Source: STC-74 sp031423995 (GTDB lineage Bacteria > Patescibacteriota > Gracilibacteria > BD1-5 > UBA2023). Taken from it: DNA of 20,112 nucleotides. The position numbers and the translations under genes were made by a program. Each line of letters opens with the position of its first letter. The stretch's first letter is position 1. Of this stretch, positions 9,582 through 17,992 are shown one piece after another. Location of the stretch: NCBI GenBank assembly GCA_031423995.1, contig JANPGO010000039.1, forward strand, positions 1 to 20,112, in the 5' to 3' direction. The notes beneath the pieces were generated by a model. The model was not told where the DNA came from, did not search any database, and was given only the letters and a program-made list of their open reading frames with translations.

Positions 9582-10499
9582 ATGAAAAAATTTCTTTTTT
9601 CTTTTGTCTTGCTCGTCGGGATTTTCTTCTCATGGAGCAGTTTCGCTGACCAACCTACAGGGCAAGGAACGATGAATACAATTACACAATTTGTGAACTC
9701 CATGGCAGACAATGGCCTTATAGATGCAGATGTTGCGAGGTATAGAATCGGATACTACCACGATCAGATATTTCTCAATGGTACGAACCTTATGGCTGTG
9801 ATGACTGGGAGTGAAGACTGGGCACGAACCGAACTCTCGAATCGTATCAGCAAGAGGCTCTATATGCTGAAGGATCAGTGATACCTGACCAAAGAGAAAT
9901 ATGATACATATCTCAAGAATTACGCGAGTATAGCGAGTACGGGAAGTATCATGGATATTTGAAAAAAATATAAGGATTTCGTCAGTTTCGAGAAAGATAT
10001 ACAGGAGAATGAAATCTCACGAACACAAGAAGCTCTCTATAATAAATTCAAAGATCGTCTCACTGAACTCCTCAAAGCTCGCAGAATCACTCAAGAAAAG
10101 TATGCTATTTGGCTTGATAAGATATACACCAAAGTATATCAGTACAAATCTGATCCGAACCTCATGTCTGCAGAGTTTGAAGAAGAAGCAGCAAGATATA
10201 CAGAGATCCTTCCTTGTACTCCATGTTCCTCAGACTGTACCTCGGGCACACAGAATCAGGACTGTATGAAGATATATCTGATAAATCCAGATCTCACTAA
10301 GGCAGTCCAGAGTCAATATGGGAAATCCTATGAAAAGATGACTCTGAAGACGCTCCAATCAACCCTCGCGCGAACCAGACAACTCGAAAAGAAATATCCA
10401 GAGTGATCCAAGGACAGGCTCAAGATCCAACTCCAGGTCGTATTCCTCATACAGGAGATAGCAAAAAGAAATACCACCCCTACTTCAGTGAAGAAATAG
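9582..10499 (+). CDS. secreted hypothetical protein with a Cys-rich segment (305 aa)
   Basis: The frame runs from ATG 9582 to TAG 10497-10499 with three UGA glycines. Residues 1-22 form a clear signal peptide (MKKFLFSFVLLVGIFFSW, then SSFA before the likely cleavage), so the protein is exported. The mature part is largely helical and charged, with repeated patterns around (D/E)xxxxKYxxxL that suggest helical bundles. Near residues 210-230 four Cys occur close together (CTPCSSDC and a later DC), which could form disulfides outside the cell. I recognise no enzyme motif or family. It has its own promoter. It ends just before the candidate proline attenuator, and no terminator is seen between them. 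Confidence 0.75.
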
Positions 10500-10535
10500 T
10501 TATCCGGGTATCTCTGAACATATTTCTCCTATTCC

Positions 10536-10563
10536 TTGACAAGAGAGTCTCTGTAGATACAAT
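10536..10563 (+). promoter_or_regulatory. strong promoter of the proline leader
   Basis: A perfect TTGACA (10536-10541), a 16-base spacer and TACAAT (10558-10563). It is the best promoter match in the window. Transcription should begin at about 10569-10572, on the ATG of the leader ORF, so the leader message would be leaderless or nearly so. Confidence 0.65.
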
Positions 10564-10569
10564 CCACCT

Positions 10570-10632
10570 ATGACTCGCAAGAATCTCCGCACATACCTCG
10601 TTCCGCCACCCCTTTTGACTCTCAAAAGGTAG
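10570..10632 (+). CDS. 20-aa candidate leader peptide with Pro-Pro-Pro
   Basis: ATG 10570 to TAG 10630-10632 encodes MTRKNLRTYLVPPPLLTLKR. The codons CCG, CCA and CCC at 10603-10611 are three consecutive prolines. The ORF starts at the predicted transcription start and ends inside a structured RNA upstream of an intrinsic terminator. The next genes are a glutamate 5-kinase-like proB and prolyl-tRNA synthetase. This is the arrangement of an amino-acid attenuator leader: shortage of charged tRNA-Pro would stall the ribosome at the Pro codons. Translation is not proven; the ORF is short and could be chance. PPP can also stall ribosomes that lack EF-P. Confidence 0.5.
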   Translation: MTRKNLRTYLVPPPLLTLKR

Positions 10633-10689
10633 TTTTTGGATACAAACCATCAAAATCCCCCTTGAGAGTCATACTTCTTGGGGGATTTT
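10611..10689 (+). promoter_or_regulatory. candidate transcription attenuator (competing hairpins)
   Basis: Three pairings compete. First, CCTTTTGA (10611-10618) and TCAAAAGG (10622-10629) make a perfect 8-bp hairpin at the end of the leader ORF. Second, GACTCTCAA (10617-10625) is fully complementary to TTGAGAGTC (10662-10670), which lies in the terminator loop next to its 5' arm. Third is the terminator itself. In addition ATGACTC at the leader start (10570-10576) can pair with GAGTCAT (10666-10672). A ribosome stalled on the Pro codons would cover the first arm and free the second pairing; a ribosome reaching the stop codon would cover it and favour termination. The mechanism is inferred, the complementarities are seen directly. 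Confidence 0.5.
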
Positions 10690-10690
10690 T
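10652..10690 (+). terminator. intrinsic terminator before proB
   Basis: AAAATCCCCC (10652-10661) and GGGGGATTTT (10680-10689) form a perfect 10-bp stem with an 18-base loop, followed by T and TCT. It lies between the leader ORF and the proB-like gene, so its read-through would control proB. Confidence 0.8.
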
Positions 10691-10721
10691 CTCTGTTTGA
10701 GATATATTTTTTACTCTATAC

Positions 10722-11492
10722 ATTTATGGGACCACAATCATAAAAATCTGAACAGAATCACTTTCAGATTTCACATCATCAAAAAAAATCGAGATACTCA
10801 TCGAATCAATCGCAGAGAAGATACAACAGTGAGTCCATATACTCCTCGTCACTTCCTGAGCAGTTCAATATGGGAGAATAGTACTCTGAAGACAAAAACT
10901 TCCAGATGAGAATACAGCCCTTTTGGCAGCTCTGGGTTGGGATACACTTATCTGACTCTATAGGCAAAGATTCCTTTCCCTTGGCATTCATACTGCAGGA
11001 TTTCTCCTGACGCATGCGGATATTGAGGATTATCCAGAACGTAGATGAATACTCAAGGAAACCATTAATGAAGCTTGGAAGCAATGAATGGTAGTCATAG
11101 TGAATGAACATGATGCTCTATCGATTGCAAAAATCGATAGAAGTAAGCGAGGAGAAGACAATGATAGAAATGCTCTCATGCTTTCGCAGGTTTTCGGAGC
11201 AACGGCACTCTACTTGATAACCAATACAAATGGCGTCTATCGAGATTATAGGGATAGTTCAACGAGAATAGCAACCATAGATCATCTCGACATGACGGAT
11301 ATATACATAGATGAACTCTGCTGAACTCAATCTACTACCTGAACTGGATGAATGCGTTCAAAACTCATGGTTGCACGAGAAGCATCAGAGTCCTGAATCA
11401 GTACACATATTGGGAACGGTATAGATTCTGGCATTCATGATACTCAGTCTTGAGGGACAACTATTCTGGCAAAACAAATATCACATACCTAA
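10722..11492 (+). CDS. proB: glutamate 5-kinase-like amino-acid kinase (ProB), start uncertain
   Basis: With UGA=Gly (12 UGAs) the frame reads to TAA 11490-11492. It aligns by eye with bacterial ProB, which phosphorylates L-glutamate as the first step of proline synthesis: TTIIKIGTESL at the N-terminus (the VKLGTS phosphate loop), VTSGAVQYGR (VTSGAIAAGR), LGIHTAGFLLTHADIED, VIVNEHDAL, EDNDRNALMLSQ (the GDND...SA segment), YLITNTNGVY (LLTDQ.GLY) and TGTGGMRSKL (GTGGM.TKL). At about 256 residues it has the kinase domain but no C-terminal PUA domain. No ATG, GTG or TTG lies in frame at the expected place: ATG 10726 is in another frame and stops after five codons. The start given is an ATT (10722); a one-base sequence error is the alternative. 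No proA is in the window. Confidence 0.85.
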
Positions 11493-11539
11493 ACTTCATA
11501 TTTTCCCTTCCGAAAAATACTTTTTTCCCTATACTCTTC

Positions 11540-11545
11540 TACAAT
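11540..11545 (+). promoter_or_regulatory. -10 box of proS
   Basis: TACAAT lies 14 bases before the proS ATG, giving a predicted leader of about 8 bases. The -35 region is T-rich without a good hexamer. Confidence 0.35.
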
Positions 11546-11559
11546 CTAAATTTACTTCT

Positions 11560-12783
11560 ATGCTCTTTCTCTCTTCTCTCCCATTCAAAACACAGAAATC
11601 TATCCCATCGGGTTCTGATAACCGTGGGACAGGACTCCTCCTCCAGGCGGGGATGATCCGTATGACCCTCGCTGGTGCCTACTCATTCACGACCCTTGGA
11701 CTCAGAGTCCTTCGCAAGATCGAGGCAATCGTCCGTGATGAGATGGATATGATCGGTTCACGCGAAGTCCTCATGACCGCCCTCGGATCCAAGGAATCCT
11801 GGGAAAAAACAGGTCGCTGGAACGATGTCGATGTCCTCTTCAAGCTCCCAGGTGCTGAGGGTCGCGAATATGCACTCAATCCAACCCATGAAGAGGTCGT
11901 TACACCACTGGTCGGCGAATTCATCCAGTCCTATAAGGATCTCGATCAGTGCAGTGTCTACCAAATTCAGTGGAAATTCCGCAATGAGAAGCGTGCAAAA
12001 TCAGGACTCCTCCGCGGACGAGAATTCCTCATGAAGGATGCTTATTCATTCCACCGGTCGCAGGAAGAATTGGATACCTATTTCGAGGTCATGCATGGCG
12101 CCTATGATCGTGTCTTTGAACGGCTCGGTATCAGTGATTCTACATACTATACCTTCGCATCAGGATGAGATTTCTCGAAGTATTCCTATGAATTCCAGAC
12201 GGAGCTCGGAATCGGGGAAGATGTGATCTATGTCTGTGATGCCTGTGGACAAGCCCACAATAAAGAGATTGTCACAGAGGGGAATTTCGAGTGCGTGAGC
12301 TGTCAATGACATACCTACACTCTGAAGATCACCTCCGAAGTAGGGAATATTTTCAAACTCTGATCTCGTTTTTCTGATGCATTTGACGTCAAATATCAGG
12401 ATAAAGATGGATCGATCGGACAGGTCGTCATGGGATGTTATGGGATCGGGATTTCTCGTCTCATGGGGGTGATTGCCGAGAAAATGAATGATGATCGTGG
12501 ACTCATCTGGGCACCATCGATCGCTCCCTATACGCATGTTATCATTGTCATAGGAGATCATCTCAGAGAAGCGGTCACACTCGGTGAGTCTCTCGAAAAA
12601 CAAGGACATGAAGTCATGATCGACGATCGAGATACAGGATTCGGTCAGAAGGCATGGGATGCGGATCTTCTCGGTATCCCACACCGTGTCGTCGTGTCAG
12701 ACAAGACGATCGAGAAGGGAGGCTATGAATTCAAGAATCGAAAGGAGACCGAAGCACAGATTATTCCTTATACATTTGCCTAG
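11560..12783 (+). CDS. proS: prolyl-tRNA synthetase lacking the editing insert
   Basis: The 407-residue product charges tRNA-Pro with proline. Class II motifs are present: motif 1 region (LLQAGMIRMTLAGAYSF, then GLRVLRKIEAIVRDEM), TGRW, the NPTHEE block, motif 2 (FRNEKRAKSGLLRGREFLMK) and motif 3 (GCYGIGISRLMG), then the anticodon-binding domain (DDRDTGFGQKAWDADLLGIP). Typical bacterial-type ProS (about 570 residues) has an INS editing domain of about 180 residues between motifs 2 and 3. Here that place holds only a short segment with two CxxC pairs (CDAC and CVSC), perhaps a small zinc ribbon. Three UGA glycines (FASG-G-DF, CQG, KLG) split it in the standard code. I chose ATG 11560 because an upstream in-frame ATG at 11437 overlaps proB and adds residues unlike ProS. 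The TAG abuts the next ATG. Confidence 0.95.
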
Positions 12784-13215
12784 ATGATTGACCGAGTTAT
12801 TAGCAAGGGAATTTTCTACAAACAAGATGGGACAATCCTCATCCAAGAACGGAAGGATCTTGGGAAGGATGCCTATGATGTCTGACTCTTCTGAGGTGCT
12901 TGTAAAGATGATGAATCACCTGAAGATACACTCATTCGTGAGATTCGTGAAGAACTCAATATCGATCTCACCACCCAGGTTTTCGAAAAAATAGGGCATA
13001 CGATCCATACGGATCATAGAGATCAATGACTCGAATTTTTCATCTTTGCGATTCCTTGGGATGATCGTTTTGAGCGAGACTTCATGATCCTCGAAGGCTC
13101 GTGGTATTATTGGCTCACACCAGAAGACTTCCTCCGTATGCATACCTATCCGATTCACCATATCCATATAGAACTCTTTCTCACCTACCTCCAGACCAAA
13201 AATCCTCATGCGTAA
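12784..13215 (+). CDS. Nudix hydrolase (143 aa)
   Basis: The ATG follows the proS stop with no gap, and three UGAs are read as glycine. The Nudix box Gx5Ex7REUxEExGU is at residues 38-60: G38, E44, R52, E53, E56, E57, with Asn59 in place of the usual last Gly. Gly37 and Gly34, just before the box, are UGA. Nudix enzymes cleave nucleoside diphosphates linked to another group, using Mg2+. The N-terminal DRVISKGIFYKQDGTILIQER and later WYYWLTPEDFLRM resemble MutT/IPP-isomerase-like members that read as housekeeping hydrolases, but the substrate cannot be assigned. It overlaps the next gene by 8 bases, so the two are probably co-translated. Confidence 0.9.
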
Positions 13216-13837
13216 AACTCTGTTCATTCTCTCATTCACGATCCTTATCCTTGCCTTGCCCTGGTTCATCCTCTCATGGATGGTACGAGGTGAGCTCTAT
13301 CGTGATGTTGCAAAAATCCCTGAGCGCGAATATTGACTCCTCCTGGGAACATCGCCTTCCTCGTGATCAGGGAGAGTTAATCTCTTCTATATTACCCGTA
13401 TCGAGGCAGCCAAAATGCTCTATGAACAAGGAAAGATTCACTATATTCTCGTCTCAGGCGACAATGGTACGCGAGAGTACAATGAACCTATCATGATGAA
13501 GGATTCTCTCATCCGTGCAGGAATTCCAGAGAGTGCCATTACGCTCGACTATGCTGGATTTCGTACCCTTGATTCGGTGGTCCGAGCGAAGGAAATATTC
13601 TCTCTTACGGGAGGCATTACAATCATTTCTCAGCCATTTCAGGTCGAGCGTGCTCTCTTCGTCGCTCGCAATCATGGGATTGATGCGATCGGGTTCGGGG
13701 CGGCGAATGTGAGTCTCATGATCGCTCCACGAGTCTATGTCCGTGAGATCTTTGCTCGGTGGCTTGCCTTCTTCGATGCTTGGGTTGGTACAGAGCCTAT
13801 TGTTCTCGGCGATCCAGAAACTATCCCTTCAGAATAA
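13208..13837 (+). CDS. SanA/YdcF-family (DUF218) membrane protein
   Basis: Residues 4-24 form one membrane anchor (FILSFTILILALPWFILSW), with the rest expected outside the membrane. The body matches the SanA type of DUF218 proteins block by block: RIEAAKMLYEQGKIHYILVSGDN, YNEP, LDYAGFRTLDSVVRAKEIF, ISQPFQVERALFVARNHGIDA and a C-terminal AREIFARW-like region. In enterobacteria SanA affects the envelope barrier (vancomycin sensitivity); the biochemical activity is not firmly known. Two UGAs (EYG and SSG) lie near the N-terminus, so a standard-code reading would start near 13415 and lose the membrane anchor. It overlaps the Nudix gene and precedes the next by 6 bases. Confidence 0.88.
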
Positions 13838-13843
13838 TTTTTT

Positions 13844-15493
13844 ATGAAAGACCAAATTCTCACCTCTCTTCGTATCGAGAAGCTTATCTTCGGTGGGAAG
13901 TGACTCGCAACCGCACCTGATGGACGAAAAGTAATTATTACCTGATGATGCATTCCTGAGAGTATTGTCAATGTTCGAATTCTCAAGACTCGCAAGTCTC
14001 ACTATGAAGGACAAGAACTTGATGTGGTGATTCGATCTCCCCTCGAAGTTCCTCTTCCAGAAGGATTTCAACTCTACGGTTGAGCGAAGTGGCTCACGAT
14101 CGGCTATCCTGATCAGCTGAAGATCAAGGAGTGACAGGTGTGAGAGGCATTTTATGGGATACTCAAGTGGCTGAATGACTTTTGTCATTCCGAATGAAAT
14201 GAGGAATCTCTTTCAGAATCATCTTCTCAGAATGAAACTCTTTCCTCCTCGAACGTGAAGGGAAAAGAGATGTACCCACAAGGGGTATACTGACTCCCTA
14301 CGGCATGACAAAAAATACATTTACCAATTTTTCACCCTATCATTCCATCACCAGAGATCTACGGTTACCGAAATAAGGTCGAGTTCTCATGGGGAAAATA
14401 TATCTCTGATCGCGAAGGAATTCATGATGATTTTCGATTCGGATTCCATGCTCAGGGACAATTCGATCGGATCATCGACTGTACTTATTGTGCTCTTGCA
14501 GATGAGGAAATCAATTCCATCTTTCACGATGTTGATACATTTTCTCGAGATTCTGGACTCCCGACCTATGACCCGAAGACACAGCTCTGATTCTGGCGAC
14601 ACTTCGTCGTACGAAAGGGAAAGAAAACAGAGGAGATTATGTTGGTGTTTTCAGTAAACGGATTATCCTGAAAGGATAAAACAATTGATTCAATTTTCAC
14701 AAAAATGGTTCAACAATTGACCGAAAAATACAAAAGCATCACATCGGTCTATTTTCTCGAAAACACAGGACGAGCCGATATTGTCACGGGAAATCCCGTA
14801 CTCCTCTTCGGATCTCCGAGTATTACCGAAGAGCTCCTCTGACTCACCTTCGAGTTACAGCCAAAGTCATTCTTCCAGGTGAACACTCTCTGTGCAGAGA
14901 AGCTCTACTCAACAGTTATAGATCAACTTTTTTGTCATCCTGAGCGAAGCGAAGGATCCAGGGACATGGATTCTTCGGTTTTACCTCAGAATGATGACAC
15001 ACAGAGACAAAAGAAGGTTTTACTCGATCTCTATGCAGGAACTGGAACTATCGGGATTCTCCTCTCGAAATACTTCGAAAAAGTCTACTCTGTCGAGCTA
15101 GTCGCCGATGCGAGCACGGATGGAGAGAAAAATGCGGACAGAAATGGTATCACAAATGTGGAATTCGTAAATGCGAAAGTAGAAGATTTTGTAAAAAAAG
15201 TCGGTTCGGAATTCAAAATTAACAATTCAAAATTAACAATTATTATTGATCCTCCTCGTGATGGGATGCATCCATGAGCCCTCCCGAATATCATCTCCTT
15301 CGGTGCTCGTGAGATCATCTACGTTTCCTGCAATCCAGCAACACTCGCTCGTGATCTCGAGTTCCTCATCGGAAAGACTCGTGATGAGAAAACAGTATCT
15401 CTTCCGAAATATAGAATCACTGACGTCGTCCCAGTCGATATGTTTCCCCATACGCATCATATCGAGACGGTAGTCAGACTCGAAAAAATATAA
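13844..15493 (+). CDS. RumA/TrmA-family RNA (uracil-5-)-methyltransferase with two translated repeat insertions
   Basis: The 549-residue product should put the C5 methyl on a uridine of rRNA or tRNA using SAM. An N-terminal TRAM-like domain (IEKLIFGGKGLA) is followed by the central domain (YGYRNKVEFSW), QPKSFFQVNTLCAEKLY, the SAM motif LLDLYAGTGTIGI (about 391-404), DPPRDGMHPGAL, the catalytic-Cys block YVSCNPATLARDL (Cys496) and the terminal DMFPHTHHIETVVRLEK. The FeS-cluster motif CGGCxWQ of many homologues reads YGGAKWL, so that cluster is probably absent. Two copies of a dispersed repeat are translated near residues 113-131 (FCHSEGNEES) and 363-385 (FCHPERSEGS), and a 14-bp tandem duplication adds residues before the DPPR motif. 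It has 13 UGA glycines. Whether the target is U1939, U747 or tRNA U54 cannot be told. Confidence 0.92.
14181..14237 (+). repeat. dispersed repeat, palindromic copy 3 (inside a gene)
   Basis: It begins TTTGTCATTC, has GAGGAATCT inside and ends TTCTCAGAATGAAA, which is the inverse of the left end. It is degenerate compared with the copy at 14931. It is read in frame within the RNA methyltransferase. Confidence 0.65.
14931..14998 (+). repeat. dispersed repeat, palindromic copy 4 (inside a gene)
   Basis: The fullest copy: TTTGTCATCCTGAGCGAAGC, GAAGGATCC, a short centre, GGATTCTTCGG and CCTCAGAATGATGACA, an imperfect inverted repeat of about 68 bases. It is read in frame as the FCHPERSEGS-type peptide between the conserved LYSTVIDQL and VLLDLYAG segments. 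Confidence 0.8.
15212..15239 (+). repeat. 14-bp tandem duplication within the methyltransferase
   Basis: TTCAAAATTAACAA occurs twice head to tail (15212-15225 and 15226-15239). It adds EFKINNSKL just before the beta strand leading to the DPPR motif. Because the unit is not a multiple of three, the two copies are read in different frames. Confidence 0.9.
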
Positions 15494-15498
15494 GTCCT

Positions 15499-16602
15499 AT
15501 GCCTTCATTCCTCCTCCTTGCATCCTGAAAATCTCCCTTACGGAATGGTGATGTCCACTATCCTTTCCGAGTCGATTCAGATTTTCTTGCGTGGACGGAT
15601 ATGGATATCGAGGGAGCGATCCTCCTGAAGGCGCTTCCCGATGGAGAAGAAGTACTCTTTTTCGATGAACCAACCGAGTTCCAGCGACTCTGGGAAAGTA
15701 TTCGGTGGGATACAAGAAGTATTCGTGCGTCTGGATTTGCGGGAAAAATCCTTCCTCGAGGGAACATTCGAGCATATATTGATGGACTCGATGGAGAATT
15801 TCTCCTTCCAGAACATACAGTGAGTTCGACGGAAAAAGAATATGAATTTTTACGTGAGATTCTCGCAGGGAGACATGTATCTTCTGCCGATCGATATCTT
15901 ATCCAGAAGCGCCTGTATAAATCAGTCGAAGATAGGGAGAAAATGCAACATTGTATCCAGATCACGAATCAGGTCTATCAGTATCTGGTCGAACATGTTC
16001 GCCCATGAATGTATGAATATGAGATCGAAGCGATGATCGCGTATCAGTTCCGTCTCTATCGATGAATTGAGGCATTTCCTTCGATTGTTGCGAGTTGACT
16101 GAATGGGTGTACACTTCACTATTCGGCTCTTGATCGACAAGTATGTGAGGGCGATCTTATCTTGATCGACTTCGGGATCGAGTTCGATGGATATGGTGCT
16201 GATATTTCTCGAACATTCCCTGTCTCTGGAGTATTCACTCCGAGACAACAAGAAATCCATGATGCCGTCATGGAGGTGAAACACTTCGCTGAATCGATTC
16301 TCAAACCAGGTATCACTCGAAAAGAGTGGAATATTGCAGTGAAGGAATATATGTATCGTATCTGTGAAAGACTTAAACTTCCAAATATTGAAAAATACGA
16401 TACAATTTCGAATCCCTATTTCCCTCATTCTATCGGACATTTTCTCGGGATTGATACACATGATGTCGGCGATACGAATTTGCCTCTCGCTCCAGGGATG
16501 ATCATGACGATCGAACCGGGGATCTATATTCGAGAAGAATGAATTGGAATCCGAGAAGAGGATGATTATCTCATTGTAGAGAGTGGTTGTGTACGGCTCT
16601 AG
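15499..16602 (+). CDS. pepP: M24 family Xaa-Pro aminopeptidase (PepP-like)
   Basis: The 367-residue product should remove an N-terminal residue next to proline. The N-terminal domain (FRVDSDFLAWTDM) resembles the creatinase/prolidase N-domain, shortened. The pita-bread domain has the five metal ligands: Asp224 (LIDFG), Asp235 (GADISRTFP), His314 (HSIGHFLGID), Glu339 (TIEPGIYI) and Glu354 (REEDDY). The VASGLNGCTLHY block precedes them. Five UGA glycines are needed, including one at residue 10 and one in REEGIGIR between the last two ligands. The ATG lies 5 bases after the methyltransferase stop, so the gene ends the run that starts with proS. Its TAG overlaps the stop of the convergent gene by a shared CTAG. 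Confidence 0.93.
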
Positions 16603-17324
16603 TTGAATTCGAACTCTGCGAAGAGTGGATAGTGGTCTGACGTCTTGATCGTGTAGCCGACTTCTGCATAGAGTGGAGTGACTCATCGATAGAGAATATG
16701 GTCGAGCTTCAGCATCCGGTGATCATTCTCGGGTATGAGCCACGTGAGACCCAGTTCTTCGGCAATTCACCCGAGCATTCAGAAACGCTTCTTGCTCCAC
16801 GTATTGAAGTCGCCTGCCCAGATCATTGGTCACTCATGATCTTGGATCGCCTCGAACACTGCTTCAATCTGCCTGAGAAATGGTTTTCCAAAATTGAAAT
16901 TCATCGCATGGGTATTGACGATCAGGAGTTTCTCCTCCCGCCCAGCAATATTGATGAGACTGATTCCTGTTGCTTTCGGAGTGCGAAGTATCGGTTCACG
17001 ATCCGTGGTTTGGACGATCGCGAGGATTTTTTGTCGATATTTTGATCCAGTGAGTACTCCTGTCTCTCCCTGATTGCGCCAGAGGGTAAAGCTCCGAAAA
17101 AATTCCCAATTGAATTCAGTGATGCTCTTCCAGATAGTTGTCCACGTTTCTGAGAGGACCGCTTCTTGCATGAGGACGATATCAAAATCGCGAAATATTT
17201 TTTCTATATCTCGATGCAGTTTTTTGGAGAGGCATTTATGAACATTCCAGACACAGATGCGAAACGATGATTCTATGGCTTCAATCTCCGGAATTCCGAA
17301 GGTGAAGGTATTATGTGTTTTCAT
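16599..17324 (-). CDS. endonuclease/exonuclease/phosphatase (EEP) family hydrolase
   Basis: The 241-residue minus-strand frame needs four UGA glycines near the C-terminus; the standard code would cut it at 16830. EEP motifs in order: WNVHK (Asn27), QEAV (Glu54), NTHAMNF (His near 137), WAGDFNTW (Asp172, Asn174), LDHILYRG and the final SDHYPLFAEF (Asp230, His231). These build the metal-dependent active site of the DNase I / exonuclease III / Mg-dependent phosphodiesterase fold. The IWKSITEFNW and GETGVLTGSKY segments match the small EEP proteins of unknown substrate seen in many bacteria. No signal peptide is seen. The substrate (nucleic acid, phosphoinositide or other phosphodiester) cannot be decided from sequence. 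Confidence 0.9.
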
Positions 17325-17396
17325 TGGGTTTGGATTCTGTCAAACTATGTTGTATGGATTGAATATAACAGAAGATGACGATTTTTGCAATCATTT

Positions 17397-17424
17397 TTGG
17401 ATTTTTTCATTTTTTGACTATAAT
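17397..17424 (+). promoter_or_regulatory. promoter of the 17452 gene
   Basis: A perfect TATAAT (17419-17424) with TTGGAT (17397-17402) 16 bases upstream, giving a leader of about 20 bases. Confidence 0.5.
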
Positions 17425-17451
17425 ACACTTCGATTTCTCACCCTCACACCT

Positions 17452-17949
17452 ATGAAAAAATGACTGCTCACTCTCTTCGCTGGATATGCTGCTGGAATTG
17501 CCATAGCGATGAAGTTTCGAAAAGATAAAGCGAAAGAAAATCCAAATCTCGTCCCTGCTGATTCTTCAGTCGAGGGATTCATCAGTGAAGTCGTCGATAT
17601 CCATCGAGTCGCTTTCGATGAAGCCAAGAAATTTTTCGATGAGCACTTCGATGATGTCACAGATTTTGACTCACTCAAGTCCAAGGTCGAGAAAGTCATC
17701 GCCGGATTCATCCCAGAAATCCAGTCCAAGGTACAGACCCTCGAAGGACAAGGGGAAGTGAAGAAACAAGTAGTCCTTGATCTCATCGAGAAATCTTATG
17801 GGGAGAAACAAGCATTTCTCCAGACGGCGCATGCTCGTGCAGAGCGGTTCGTCGATGCGGGAAGTGATACGCTGAAATCCTGGATCGCAGAAATCACCAA
17901 GAAGCTCGATATCGCCTATGAGAAGCTCAAAAATGATTCTCAAAAATAA
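17452..17949 (+). CDS. small membrane-anchored, coiled-coil hypothetical protein (165 aa)
   Basis: MKKGLLTLFAGYAAGIAIAM forms one N-terminal membrane segment, after which the protein is charged and helical, with Lys/Glu/Asp-rich stretches and no Cys. Gly4 is UGA, so a standard-code reading would start later (near 17509) and lose the anchor. The layout, a short Gly/Ala-rich anchor followed by a long amphipathic helix, is like YtxH/gas-vesicle-GvpP-type proteins, but the match is only in form. It sits upstream of grpE behind its own promoter and is followed by a terminator-like hairpin. Function unknown. Confidence 0.75.
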
Positions 17950-17955
17950 CTCTCT

Positions 17956-17984
17956 ATGATCTGCTTCCCCGCGGATCATTTTTA
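17956..17984 (+). terminator. terminator after the 17452 gene
   Basis: ATGATCTGC (17956-17964) and GCGGATCAT (17971-17979) pair over 9 positions with one G-U, around a 6-base loop, followed by TTTTT. Confidence 0.65.
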
Positions 17985-17992
17985 ACACTTAA

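Noticed and set aside
10570..10690. tRNA, SRP RNA or tmRNA in the leader region
   Set aside because: No tRNA T-loop motif, no SRP GGAAG/AGCAG tetraloop core and no tmRNA 3' end are present.
11437..11559. Upstream ATG as the start of proS
   Set aside because: It would overlap the end of proB and add about 41 residues unlike any ProS; ATG 11560 has a -10 box before it and matches family length.
11560..16602. UGA-broken genes as pseudogenes or selenoproteins
   Set aside because: The breaks occur in nearly all genes, only at UGA, at glycine positions, and without frameshifts; no SECIS-like need exists.
15922..16686. 254-codon minus-strand open frame opposite the aminopeptidase
   Set aside because: It is antisense to a gene with all five metal ligands, and its translation has no recognisable features.
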